Shown here: one piece after another, positions 1 to 7,827 of the stretch
Layout: every line of letters begins with the position of its first letter
Position numbering within the stretch: position 1 is the stretch's first letter
Source of the DNA: Glycomyces amatae
Lineage (GTDB): Bacteria; Actinomycetota; Actinomycetes; Mycobacteriales; Micromonosporaceae
Assembly: GCF_020991375.1 (NCBI RefSeq)
Contig: NZ_JAJLQZ010000024.1
Location: forward strand, 1 to 64,000
DNA: 64,000 bases
Reading direction: 5' to 3'
The notes under the pieces: generated by a model
Database searches by the model: none
What the model was told of the DNA's origin: nothing
What the model saw: only the letters and a program-made list of their open reading frames with translations
Program-made: the position numbers and the translations under genes

Positions 1-74
1 CCCTGGCGGCGAAGGGGATGGCGTTCGAGCGGCTCGACCAGCTCGCCCTCGAACACCTCTACGGCGTCCGCTGA
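1..74 (+). CDS. xylA: Xylose isomerase, C-terminal end (partial)
   Basis: Only the last 23 codons are in the window, read from base 3 to the TGA at 72-74. The peptide contains AKGMAFERLDQLALEHLYG, which closely matches the end of actinobacterial xylose isomerases (GMAFERLDQLAxxHLxGxR). The enzyme interconverts D-xylose and D-xylulose in the cytoplasm. The family call rests on this short tail and on remembered family sequences. A strong hairpin follows directly, so the gene probably ends its transcript here. Confidence 0.75.
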   Translation, partial: LAAKGMAFERLDQLALEHLYGVR

Positions 75-78
75 AACG

Positions 79-119
79 CTCGGCGGTCCCGGCCCTCCCC
101 CTGGGCCGGGACCGCCGAG
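79..119 (+). terminator. Terminator hairpin after xylA
   Basis: A perfect 17-bp inverted repeat (arms 79-95 and 103-119) with a 7-base loop starts five bases after the xylA stop codon. There is no T-tract, which is common for actinobacterial terminators. The rest of the gap up to 325 shows no other feature. Confidence 0.75.
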
Positions 120-325
120 GACGCCGCCCGACCGCAGACGGCACCGCGCGCGTCAGTCCCATGCCGCCCGCGCGGGCGGCGAGACGGCGCGGGTGCTCAG
201 GCGGTTCCGTTGAACCCGTGCCACCCATGCGCGGGCGGCGACCACGCCCCGACGTGGATTCGTCCGCGGCGGCGGCACCGCCCGCCGCATCCCGGGCAGC
301 GGCCCGGACCGGTACCCGAATTCGG

Positions 326-355
326 TTGCGACCGCGGCGGACGACGGCTTTACTT
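326..355 (+). promoter_or_regulatory. Candidate promoter for the APH-like gene
   Basis: TTGCGA (326-331) and TTTACT (349-354) are separated by 17 bases. The -10 box lies 6 bases before the ATG at 361 and there is no Shine-Dalgarno sequence, so a leaderless transcript is likely. Confidence 0.45.
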
Positions 356-360
356 CCCGC

Positions 361-1296
361 ATGGTCGATCACCGGCAGCAGCACACCGCGGCATGGGTGC
401 AGTACTTCACGAGCCGCGGCCACCCCGCCGCCCGCCCTCTCGCCAGCGGCGTCGAAGGCGCCGTCTACCGGCTCGAAGCAGGCACGGTCGCCAAGGTGTG
501 GAGCGGCAGACCCCCGGCCGACTTCGACCTGAAACGCCGGGTCTACGCCGACATCGCGCGCCACCGGCCGCCCTTCGCCACCCCCGAGGTCCTGGAGGCT
601 GAAGAGGTCGACGGCGTCCTCGTCACCTACGAGCGCGAACTGGCGGGGGCACCCCTCGCCCCCGACTCCGCGCACCGGCCCCCGGCCCGCGAAGTGCCCG
701 CCGAGCAGATCGACGCCCTCCTCGCCGTCCTGCGCGGCCTGGCCGCCGTTCCCGCCACGGAGTCCATGCGGCGCTTGACGGTCCAAGGCGACGACCGCCC
801 GCTCTGGCAGGATCGCGCGCGCTTCCCCGACGCCCTCGCGGACCTCGTCGAGCGCGCCGTCGGCCGCCACCGCGACCTGCTCGCCGCCCACGTCCCCGAC
901 CTCGCCGCGACGGTCGCCCGGACCGTGCGCGCGCTCAGGGCGCTGCCCGACGCCCCCGCCTCCCTCGTCCACGGCGACCTGGTCCCGCCCAACGTCCACG
1001 TCGACCAGACCGGCCGCCCGGTCGCCGTCCTCGACTTCGGCTTCTTCACCACCGCAGGCGATCCCGCCTTCGACGCCGCGGTCGCCGCCGCCGTCTGGGA
1101 CATGTACGGCCCGCACGCCGAGGCGCACGCCGCGCTCCTCACCGACCGCTTCGCCGCCGAGCTGCACCACTCCCCGGAGACCCTGGCGCTCTACCAGCGG
1201 GCCTACGCCCTGACGACGTACGACCTGTTCGCCTCCGATGGAAGCGACGGCCACTTCCGCTGGTGCGCAGCACTCCTCGACTGCGCACCGCGCTGA
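361..1296 (+). CDS. Aminoglycoside phosphotransferase-like kinase
   Basis: This is a 311-aa protein of the APH/choline-kinase fold. The catalytic loop reads H204-G-D206 with N211 five residues on, and the metal-binding DFG follows at D225, so the active site looks intact. Such enzymes phosphorylate small hydroxyl-bearing molecules (aminoglycosides, choline, sugars, homoserine); the substrate cannot be read from sequence. The ATG at 361 has no ribosome-binding site but sits just after a plausible -10 box, which supports a leaderless start. It stands alone between the xylA terminator and a small membrane-protein gene. A resistance role is possible but not supported by the context. Confidence 0.75.
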   Translation: MVDHRQQHTAAWVQYFTSRGHPAARPLASGVEGAVYRLEAGTVAKVWSGRPPADFDLKRRVYADIARHRPPFATPEVLEAEEVDGVLVTYERELAGAPLAPDSAHRPPAREVPAEQIDALLAVLRGLAAVPATESMRRLTVQGDDRPLWQDRARFPDALADLVERAVGRHRDLLAAHVPDLAATVARTVRALRALPDAPASLVHGDLVPPNVHVDQTGRPVAVLDFGFFTTAGDPAFDAAVAAAVWDMYGPHAEAHAALLTDRFAAELHHSPETLALYQRAYALTTYDLFASDGSDGHFRWCAALLDCAPR

Positions 1297-1430
1297 GGCC
1301 CGTAGTCGAGGACGGGCCTGCCGCACACCGCCGAACGCGCCTGCCCGTTCACCGCCGCCGTCCGCGCCCGACTGCGGCCCTGCTCCAGACCTGCGGCGGT
1401 CCCCGCCGCGCACCGCTCCCCGCATCACAA

Positions 1431-1446
1431 TCCCCCTCGCGGGGGA
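1431..1446 (+). terminator. Short hairpin after the APH-like gene
   Basis: TCCCCC and GGGGGA flank a 4-base TCGC loop, about 135 bases past the stop codon. It is a weak terminator candidate; no T-run follows. Confidence 0.3.
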
Positions 1447-1503
1447 GGGGCCCGACCCCGCAGCGGGAGGAGGCCGGGCCGCGGCGCCCATAGGTTCGGG
1501 ACC

Positions 1504-1926
1504 ATGACCGATACCGAGCACCAGCGCACCGGGCGCGCCTCCAAGGCCGCCGCCCGACTGACCGGCCTCGCAGGCTGGTCCCTCATCGCCATCGCGGCAC
1601 TCCACACCGCCGTCTTCATCCCGCAGGCGCCCTGGGGCGACTGGACCGGCGGGTCGCTGCGGACCGCGGAACCGGACATGGAGTCGGTCGCCGTCTTCTG
1701 GGCGCTCCCCGGCGGCTTCGTGATCCCCGGCCTCCTGGCGGGCCTGCTGACGATCCGGACGGCGCGGCGCCGGGAGCGGGTGGGCCTCGGCGTCGCGCTC
1801 GCGCTGTTCGCATGGGCCTCCGCCTGCCTCTGGCTGATCGGCCCCAGCGGCTTCATGCTCTTCTACGCCACCGTCGGCCTGCTCGTCGCGGCGGCGGTAG
1901 CCGACCGCCGACCCGCGGCCTCCTGA
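1504..1926 (+). CDS. Small four-helix membrane protein (DUF6463-like)
   Basis: The 140-aa product has four predicted membrane segments, at about residues 20-40, 60-80, 92-110 and 113-133, with a short charged N-terminus. The spacing of the helices and the LAGWSLIAIAALH start recall the uncharacterised actinobacterial DUF6463 family, but this is recalled rather than searched. The ATG at 1504 is preceded by TAGGTT at -13, so a leaderless start is plausible. No function can be assigned. It converges on the P450 gene. Confidence 0.65.
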   Translation: MTDTEHQRTGRASKAAARLTGLAGWSLIAIAALHTAVFIPQAPWGDWTGGSLRTAEPDMESVAVFWALPGGFVIPGLLAGLLTIRTARRRERVGLGVALALFAWASACLWLIGPSGFMLFYATVGLLVAAAVADRRPAAS

Positions 1927-2092
1927 ACCCGGCACCGACCTGCGCCGCCCGCGCTACTTCATCCGGGCCTCCGCGGGCACACCGCCTCGCACCCGAACAG
2001 CGGGTTCGGCCCGTGTGAGCGCGGGGGCCTCAGCGAGCGCACCGCCTCACGCTTCCTTCGGCAGCAGGGCCCCCGACCGCGCCGGCGGGCCT

Positions 2093-2113
2093 AGCGGTCC
2101 TTCTCGGACCGCT
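2093..2113. terminator. Hairpin between convergent genes
   Basis: AGCGGTCC (2093-2100) pairs with GGACCGCT (2106-2113) around a 5-base loop. It lies between the convergent membrane-protein and P450 genes and could stop transcription from either side. Confidence 0.4.
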
Positions 2114-2157
2114 CCTCGCTGCCGTCCGCGCCCTCCCGCACCGGTACTGGCCCGGCC

Positions 2158-3507
2158 TCAGGCCGCGGTGGGGGTGAAGACCATCGAGTACGGGTTCAAC
2201 GTGGCCGGTTCGGGCCGCCCGTGCACGAGCGGCCCCGTGGCGGTCGGCCGGTACTCGTTGCGGCGCAGCAGGGCCGCGAGCGCGGTCGTGACGGTGAACA
2301 GGACGAGGTTGCGGCCCGGGCAGCGGGCCGGGCCGCCGCTGAACGGCGTCATCGCCGGCTCGGCGTCGGCGGTCCCGTCCAGCCAGACCCGCGGGGTGAA
2401 GCGGTCGGCGTAGGGCAGCCGTTCGGGATCGCGGTGGAACAGCGGCGTGTACACCACGAACGAGGTCCCCGCCGGGAGCACCTCGCCGCCCCACTCGGTG
2501 TCGGCGGTGGCGTCGCGCAGCAGCAGGGGCGTCGTCGGCCACAACCGCAGCGACTCGAGGACGCAGGCTCGCAGGTACGGCAGCTCCTCGGGCCCGGAGG
2601 CGCCGGCCGCGGCCAGCTCGGTCCGGACGCCGTGGCGCGGCCCCGGGTGCGCCGACAGCGCCGCCAGGGTCCGCATGAGCACGAGCGCGGCCGCGTCGTA
2701 CGCGAAGAGCCAGTGCGCGACCTGGTCCTCGGGGTGCACCTCCGGCCCCGGCGCGGCGTCGGCCACCGCCCCCGCGAGGCTGCCCGGATCGGCCGGTTCG
2801 AGCCGCGCCAGGAGGCGGTCCGCCAGTTCGGCGCGCGCGGACTCGTGGCGCGGCCGCAGATACGCCCAGTTCGCCTCGCGGCGCAGGGAGTCGAGGAGGG
2901 CGGTGAGGCCGCGGTCGTCGGCCGCGGCGTCGCCGAACACGACGCGCCGCACCAGCCGCGCCCACACCGGCTCGAAGTCGCGCCACGCGAGCCGCCCTGA
3001 GCGGCCCGCCGCCTCCGCGAGGCGGTCGCACTCCTCGGTGACCTTGTGCCACAAGGGCTCGGCGAGGTGGTGCAGCGGCCGGTCCTGATCGAGGACGGTC
3101 TCGTTGAACGGGCGGCGGCGCTCGCGGTCGCGGCCGCGCGACAGGAGCGGGCCGTGGCGTTGGAAGCGGCCGAGCGCCGCGTGCTTCTCCACCGTGTCGG
3201 GCGTGAACTGCGCGGGCGTCTGGTCGAGGACGCGCCCGACGTCCCCGTGGTCGAGCAGGACCGCGACGGTCCGCTTCGGCACCGACAGGACCAGCGGCCC
3301 CGGCCCGTGCTCGCCGCGCAGTCGCCGCAGCAGGTCGATCGCGGCCCGGTCGGTCTGGCGGCGCTCGGCGAACGCCATCGCCTTCGGGCGGCGCTTGACG
3401 GCGCCCGCGGCGACGATCGGGGCGAAGACCCGCGCGGCGACGCCGAGCGTGTCGGCGGTCCCGGCGTGCGAGGGCGTGCGCGTCTCCTCGGCGGCCGTCT
3501 TGTCCAT
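2158..3507 (-). CDS. Cytochrome P450
   Basis: This 449-aa soluble P450 has the K-helix ExxR (in ESLRLWPTTP), the PERF-like segment near FTPRVWLDG and the haem-binding loop FSGGPARCPGRN with C396 as thiolate ligand. It would carry out mono-oxygenation using electrons from a ferredoxin system, none of which is encoded nearby. The I-helix segment reads AYDAAALVLMR and lacks a clear (A/G)GxxT motif, which may reflect an unusual oxygen-activation site. The start has a strong GGAGGAGG ribosome-binding site. The gene is divergent from the GH4 gene and its role in this neighbourhood is unknown. Confidence 0.9.
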   Translation of the reverse strand: MDKTAAEETRTPSHAGTADTLGVAARVFAPIVAAGAVKRRPKAMAFAERRQTDRAAIDLLRRLRGEHGPGPLVLSVPKRTVAVLLDHGDVGRVLDQTPAQFTPDTVEKHAALGRFQRHGPLLSRGRDRERRRPFNETVLDQDRPLHHLAEPLWHKVTEECDRLAEAAGRSGRLAWRDFEPVWARLVRRVVFGDAAADDRGLTALLDSLRREANWAYLRPRHESARAELADRLLARLEPADPGSLAGAVADAAPGPEVHPEDQVAHWLFAYDAAALVLMRTLAALSAHPGPRHGVRTELAAAGASGPEELPYLRACVLESLRLWPTTPLLLRDATADTEWGGEVLPAGTSFVVYTPLFHRDPERLPYADRFTPRVWLDGTADAEPAMTPFSGGPARCPGRNLVLFTVTTALAALLRRNEYRPTATGPLVHGRPEPATLNPYSMVFTPTAA

Positions 3508-3619
3508 GGCGTCCTCCTCCGCAGTCGGGCACTGCGGGTTACCCCTGGTCCGGGCCCTGAAACGGCGATCCGAAGGCGCCCTTGCGCCCGGGTCCGACGG
3601 CGCGGAGCGGCCGCGCTCA

Positions 3620-3648
3620 TTGACAGGAATTTGTTAGTTAGTTAATCT
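3620..3648 (+). promoter_or_regulatory. Sigma-70-type promoter of the GH4-kinase operon
   Basis: TTGACA (3620-3625), a 17-base spacer, then TAATCT (3643-3648). This is close to consensus and very AT-rich for this genome. The operator-like repeat at 3634-3655 overlaps the -10 box. Confidence 0.75.
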
Positions 3649-3655
3649 GACTATT
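3634..3655. promoter_or_regulatory. Candidate ROK operator in the GH4 promoter
   Basis: TTAGTTAG and CTGACTAT form an imperfect inverted repeat around an AT-rich centre. The AATAGTyAG half-site resembles the two repeats at the ROK and GH5 genes, which suggests repression by the same regulator. Confidence 0.45.
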
Positions 3656-3693
3656 TATGGCCTTGCCCTCGGCCGCTGATCGAGAGGACCTGC

Positions 3694-4944
3694 ATGAAGA
3701 TCGCCGTGGTCGGTGGCGGATCCACCTACACCCCCGAGCTCGCCGAAGGCTTCGGCGCCGACGCCGCCGCCCTCGGCATCGACGAGGTCGTCCTGGTGGA
3801 CCCCGCCGCCGACAAGCTCGACGTCATCGGCCCCCTGGTGCAGCGCATCATGCGCCGCCACGGCAGCGCCGCCCGCGTCGCATGGACCACCGACCTCGAC
3901 CGCGGCGTCGACGGCGCCGCCCTCGTCCTGCTCCAACTGCGCGTCGGCGGCCAGCAGGCCCGCATCGAGGACGAGGCCTTCCCGCTCGAGTGCGGCTGCG
4001 TCGGCCAGGAGACCACCGGCGCGGGCGGCCTCGCGAAGGCCCTGCGCACCATCCCGGTCGTCCTCGGCATCGCCGAGCGCGTCCGCCGCCTGGCCGCCCC
4101 CGGCGCGTGGATCGTGGACTTCACCAACCCCGTCGGCATGGTCACCAGGGCGCTCCTCGACGAGGGCCACCGGGCCGTCGGCCTGTGCAACGTCGCCATC
4201 GGCTTCCAGCGCCGCTTCGCCGGCCTCCTCGGCCGCGCCCCCGAGGAGGTCGTGCTCGACCACGTCGGCCTCAACCACCTCACCTGGGAGACCGCGGCGC
4301 GCCTCGACGGCCGCGACGTGCTCCCCGAACTCCTCGAGAAGCACCGGGCCGCGGTGGCCGAGGAGGTCGGCCTCCCGGAGGCCGCCTTCGCCGACGACCG
4401 CGTCCCCTCCTACTACCTGCACTACTACTACGCCCACGACGCCGAGGTCGAGCGGCTGCGCACCGAGCCCTCGCGCGGGCGGGAGGTCGCCCGCATCGAG
4501 GCCGAGCTCTGGGACATCTACCGCGACGACGCCCTCGACCGCAAACCCGACCTCCTCTCGCGGCGCGGCGGCGCCTACTACTCGGAGGCGGCGGTGGCCC
4601 TGATGCGCTCCCTCCTCACCGAGGACGGCGCGGTCCACGCCGTGAACGTGCGCAACCGCGGGTTCCTCCCGTACCTGCCCGACGAGGCCGTCATCGAGGT
4701 GTCGGCCCGCGTCGGCGCCGACATCGCGCCCTCCGCCCGGGCCCCGCTCGGGCCCCGGCAGCGCGGCCTCGTCGCCGCCGTCTCGGCCTACGAGGAGCTG
4801 GGCGTCGAGGCCGCCGTGCGCGGCGGCGAGCGCCGCGTCTACGAGGCGCTGCTCGCGCACCCGCTCGTCGGCCAGCACGACCTGGCCGAGGGCCTGACGC
4901 ACCGCCTCATCGCGACCGGACGGGAACACCTGCCTTGGGCGTGA
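3694..4944 (+). CDS. GH4 family glycosidase (6-phospho-beta-glucosidase type)
   Basis: This 416-aa NAD- and metal-dependent glycosidase begins with the Rossmann motif VVGGGSTYTPEL. It carries QETTGAGG (about 108-115), DFTNPVG, the metal-ligand cysteine in LCN (C165) and HVGLNH with H195. GH4 enzymes oxidise C3 of the sugar and eliminate the aglycone; this subtype usually cleaves 6-phosphorylated beta-glucosides in the cytoplasm. A GAGAGGA ribosome-binding site precedes the ATG. Its stop overlaps the GTG of the kinase gene (GTGA), so the two are translationally coupled. No PTS components are in the window to supply a phosphorylated substrate, so the neighbouring kinase may do so. Confidence 0.88.
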   Translation: MKIAVVGGGSTYTPELAEGFGADAAALGIDEVVLVDPAADKLDVIGPLVQRIMRRHGSAARVAWTTDLDRGVDGAALVLLQLRVGGQQARIEDEAFPLECGCVGQETTGAGGLAKALRTIPVVLGIAERVRRLAAPGAWIVDFTNPVGMVTRALLDEGHRAVGLCNVAIGFQRRFAGLLGRAPEEVVLDHVGLNHLTWETAARLDGRDVLPELLEKHRAAVAEEVGLPEAAFADDRVPSYYLHYYYAHDAEVERLRTEPSRGREVARIEAELWDIYRDDALDRKPDLLSRRGGAYYSEAAVALMRSLLTEDGAVHAVNVRNRGFLPYLPDEAVIEVSARVGADIAPSARAPLGPRQRGLVAAVSAYEELGVEAAVRGGERRVYEALLAHPLVGQHDLAEGLTHRLIATGREHLPWA

Positions 4945-5948
4945 ACGAGGACCGCGGCTTCATCGCCGTCGACGGCGGGAACTCCAAGACCGACGTGGTG
5001 GCCGCGACCGCCGACGGCCGCGTCCGCGCCTACGTGCGCACCGGGACCTCCTCCCCGCACCGGCTCGGCTACCGCGAGGCGATCGACCTGATCGGCAAGC
5101 TCGTCGAGACCGTCAGCGCCGAGGCCGGCTGGGGGAGCGCGGCCCCGCCGGCGCGCGTGGACGCCCTCCTGGCCGGGGCGGACCTCCCGGTCGAGGTGGA
5201 GCGGTTGAACGCCGACGCGCGCTCGCGGGGCTGGGCCGAGCGCGTCAACGTCGACAACGACACCTTCGCGCTCCTGCGAGCAGGGACCGCCGACCGCAAC
5301 GCCGTCGCCGTGATCTGCGGGGCGGGCATGAACAGCATCGGGCGCAACGAGCGCGGCGAATGGTCCCGCTTCCCCGCCCTCGGGCCGATCACCGGCGACT
5401 GGGGCGGCGGCGAGGAGCTCGGCGACAACGTGCTCTTCCACGCCGCCCGCGCCGAGGACGGCCGCGGCCCCGCGACGGCCCTGTGCGACGCGGTGCGGAC
5501 CCGCTTCGGCACCGACACGGTGGAGGAGGCCGCGATCGGCCTGCACCTGGGGACGTTCGGCCGCGAACTGGTCCACGGCCTGGTGCCGCTCCTGTTCGCG
5601 GCCGCGGACGCCGGGGACGCCTGCGCCGAGTCGATCGTGGAGCGCCAGGCCGAGGAGATCGCGGCGATGGTGCGCGTCTCGGCGCGCCGGCTCGGCCTCG
5701 GCGGGGCGCCGTTCACGATCGTGGGCGGCGGCGGGGTCCTCGCGGCCGCGCCGCCCGCCCTGCACCGCCACCTGTCGCCGAGGCTGGCCGCGGAGTTCCC
5801 GCTCGCGACGTACACCGCCCTGGACCGGCCGCCGGTGCTCGGGGCCGCGTGGACCGCGCTCGACGCCCTCACCGGAGAGGTCGACGGCCCGGCCCACCGG
5901 CGGCTGGCCGCCGAGCTCGCGGTCAGGGAGCCGCTGCGGATCGCCTAG
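4941..5948 (+). CDS. BadF/BadG-type ATPase, N-acetylglucosamine kinase-like
   Basis: This 335-aa actin-fold kinase starts at GTG 4941, overlapping the GH4 stop by four bases; the frame is open far upstream but that part is a shadow of the GH4 gene. The phosphate-1 loop DGGNSKTD lies at about residues 10-17, the GAGMN loop near 120, and a GDWGGGEELG segment near 150, as in N-acetylglucosamine kinases and 2-hydroxyacyl-CoA dehydratase activators. Context favours a sugar kinase. I infer that it phosphorylates a glucoside or aminosugar so that the coupled GH4 enzyme can act without a PTS. Confidence 0.8.
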   Translation: MNEDRGFIAVDGGNSKTDVVAATADGRVRAYVRTGTSSPHRLGYREAIDLIGKLVETVSAEAGWGSAAPPARVDALLAGADLPVEVERLNADARSRGWAERVNVDNDTFALLRAGTADRNAVAVICGAGMNSIGRNERGEWSRFPALGPITGDWGGGEELGDNVLFHAARAEDGRGPATALCDAVRTRFGTDTVEEAAIGLHLGTFGRELVHGLVPLLFAAADAGDACAESIVERQAEEIAAMVRVSARRLGLGGAPFTIVGGGGVLAAAPPALHRHLSPRLAAEFPLATYTALDRPPVLGAAWTALDALTGEVDGPAHRRLAAELAVREPLRIA

Positions 5949-6000
5949 CGGCGCCCGCGAACCCGATGGACCGAGAGCCCGCGAGCTTCGCCTGAGGAGC

Positions 6001-6330
6001 GGAAGCTCTCCGGGCGCCGGTGCGCCTCCGGAGGCCCGGCGAGACGGCGTGGCGCGGCCTGTGGCTGTGCCAGGCGGCGTCGAGTCGGTGCGGCGTGATC
6101 GGCGAGTCGAGGCCCGACCCCGCCGGTGGGCCTGCGAGGCGGAAGGCCTCCGGGCGCCGATGCGCCTCCGGAGGCCCGGCAAGGCGGCGTGGTGCCGCCT
6201 GCGGCCGCGCTGGGGTGACCGACGCCGGCGGGTCGGTGCGGCGTCATCGGCGAGCGGAGGCCGCCGGCTCGCCTGTGCCTCGGGAGGCCTCCGGCCACCG
6301 GTGCGTCTTCGGAAGTCGGCCTGCCGCTGC
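6001..6330. repeat. Three imperfect ~140-bp tandem repeats
   Basis: Units begin at 6001, 6141 and 6283. The first 60 bases of units 1 and 2 match with few changes (both hold GCGCCTCCGGAGGCCCGGC). A second shared block (GTCGGTGCGGCG) recurs at 6084 and 6232, with an 8-base length change. The third unit is cut short. The arrays contain self-complementary CCTCCGGAGG cores. No convincing gene overlaps them, and they fill the gap between the kinase and the ROK gene. Confidence 0.7.
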
Positions 6331-6344
6331 GGCGGTCCGGACCG

Positions 6345-7538
6345 CTAGGAGCCCGATCGCCCCTCGCGGCCTTCGAGGGCCGCGTCCAGGACGCGGCCCT
6401 TCAGATCGGCGTACGCCAGGTCCAGGACGCCGATCGCGACGGCGTCGCCGTACACCGCCGACGGCAGCACCAGGTCCCCGAGCGCCCCGGACCGCCGCCG
6501 CACGTGCTCCACCAGCGTCTCCCCTCCCGCGCGGGCGATCTCCCCGCCCAGCACCAGCCGCGGCGGGTCGAACAGGCACGCGAGCAGGTGCAGCGCCCCC
6601 GCCACCCGGTCCGCGTACGCCTCCAGGAACCCCGCCGCGCCGCGCTTGACCGCCGCGGCCACGACCGCCGCGGCGTTCGCCCCCTCGACTCCGTGCTCCC
6701 GGCCGAGCTCCATGACGGCGGGAGCGCCGATCCAGTCCTGGTACGTCGGGTCGTCCGGGCCCGTCCGGTCGGGGAAGACCGGCACGTAGCCGAGCTCGCC
6801 CGCGGCCCCCCGCGCGCCGACCACCAGGCCGTGGCTCAGATCGATCCCCGTCCCGATGCCCTCGCGGCCCAGCCACAGCAGCACCAGCCCGCCCGAGACC
6901 GCCGGGTTGCGCCGCTCGGCGACGGTGGCCGCGTTGACGTCGTTGTGGACCGTCACCGCGCAGCCCGTGAACTCCTCGACGGCGGCGCGCAACCGCAGGT
7001 CCTCCGCCCCCGGGATGTCGGCGTAGCCGATCTCGTCGTTCTCGGCGTCGTACGCGCCCGGCACCGCGAGGTGCACCACCGAGATCAGGTCCCGGTCGAT
7101 CCCGGCGTCCTCTGCGGTGTGCCACAGCATGTCCTGCACCGCCCGGTCGGGGGAGACGGCGGTGAAGTCGATCCTCCTGGTGGACGAGACGCGCTCGTGC
7201 CCCTTCAGGTCGGCGATGGCGACCGTGACGCCGTCCGGCTCGCGGAGCGTCACGGCGGCGGCGAACGCGTAGTCGGCGTTCACCGAGTAGACCTCCGCCT
7301 TGGGTCCGACCTGCCTGGCGGTGGTGCGCCCCAGCGTCACCGCGAGGCCGGACTCGAACAGCCGCAGCATCACCTGGGAGGCCGTGGGCTTGGCCAGGCC
7401 GGTGAGCTTGCGCAGCTCCACGCGCGTCAGCGTGTCGTGCTCCAGCAGGTGGTAGAGCGCGGCGCGCTCGTTGATGGTGCGCAGCAGGTGGGACGAGCCG
7501 GAGGGGACCGGCTGGTCGGGCGGACCGTTGGTTCGCAT
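6345..7538 (-). CDS. ROK family transcriptional repressor
   Basis: The 397-aa product has an N-terminal winged helix (LTRVELRKLTGLAKPTASQV, about residues 30-50) and a C-terminal ROK sugar-kinase-like domain with a DVNAATVAERR region and GAAGELG loop. ROK repressors usually leave DNA on binding a sugar or sugar phosphate. The start chosen is the ATG at 7538, which has AAGAAGGG upstream; a longer reading to 7649 lacks this support. The gene is divergent from the GH5 endoglucanase, and matched inverted repeats sit in both promoters. It therefore most likely represses itself, the cellulase and perhaps the GH4-kinase operon in response to cello-oligosaccharides or their products. Confidence 0.88.
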   Translation of the reverse strand: MRTNGPPDQPVPSGSSHLLRTINERAALYHLLEHDTLTRVELRKLTGLAKPTASQVMLRLFESGLAVTLGRTTARQVGPKAEVYSVNADYAFAAAVTLREPDGVTVAIADLKGHERVSSTRRIDFTAVSPDRAVQDMLWHTAEDAGIDRDLISVVHLAVPGAYDAENDEIGYADIPGAEDLRLRAAVEEFTGCAVTVHNDVNAATVAERRNPAVSGGLVLLWLGREGIGTGIDLSHGLVVGARGAAGELGYVPVFPDRTGPDDPTYQDWIGAPAVMELGREHGVEGANAAAVVAAAVKRGAAGFLEAYADRVAGALHLLACLFDPPRLVLGGEIARAGGETLVEHVRRRSGALGDLVLPSAVYGDAVAIGVLDLAYADLKGRVLDAALEGREGRSGS

Positions 7539-7633
7539 GAGCGCCCTTCTTGAACGTGCCCGGCGGCCGGGCCTGCGGGAAGTCTCTTCGCGCCGATGTC
7601 GACCCGGAGGCTCGCTGAACATACTATCGGCGG

Positions 7634-7662
7634 CAATAGTTGGTAACACTACCTAACCATTA
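7634..7662. promoter_or_regulatory. ROK operator 1 (autoregulatory)
   Basis: CAATAGTTGG, nine bases (TAACACTAC), then CTAACCATTA form an imperfect inverted repeat. It lies upstream of the ROK start next to a TAGTAT -10-like box on the minus strand. Spacing and core match operator 2. Confidence 0.7.
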
Positions 7663-7755
7663 ACTCGCTGCACGTCCGCCTCGGCGGCCCCTCGGTCGCC
7701 GCGGCGCGGTCCCCATCCTCCCGCGAATCCGACAATATTGACCTTAATGAATCTA

Positions 7756-7784
7756 TTGACTCGGATTCGCGATCCTCGTACTGT
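7756..7784 (+). promoter_or_regulatory. Promoter of the GH5 endoglucanase
   Basis: TTGACT (7756-7761), a 17-base spacer and TACTGT (7779-7784). The predicted start of transcription falls within operator 2, as expected for repression. Confidence 0.7.
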
Positions 7785-7787
7785 GGG

Positions 7788-7816
7788 CAATAGATAGTAA
7801 CACTGCCTAACTATTG
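7788..7816. promoter_or_regulatory. ROK operator 2 (GH5 promoter)
   Basis: CAATAGATAG and CTAACTATTG are near-perfect inverted arms separated by nine bases (TAACACTGC). The core is almost identical to operator 1, 154 bases away. The AGGAG ribosome-binding site of the GH5 gene follows directly. Confidence 0.75.
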
Positions 7817-7827
7817 AGGAGATGTTC

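Noticed and set aside
3655-4929. 424-codon minus-strand frame opposite the GH4 gene
   Set aside because: It is antisense shadow of a well-supported GH4 gene, with a low-complexity Gly/Val/Ala/Asp product.
3657-4940. Upstream extension of the BadF kinase frame
   Set aside because: Residues before GTG 4941 are Arg/Pro-rich shadow of GH4; the GTGA overlap marks the real start.
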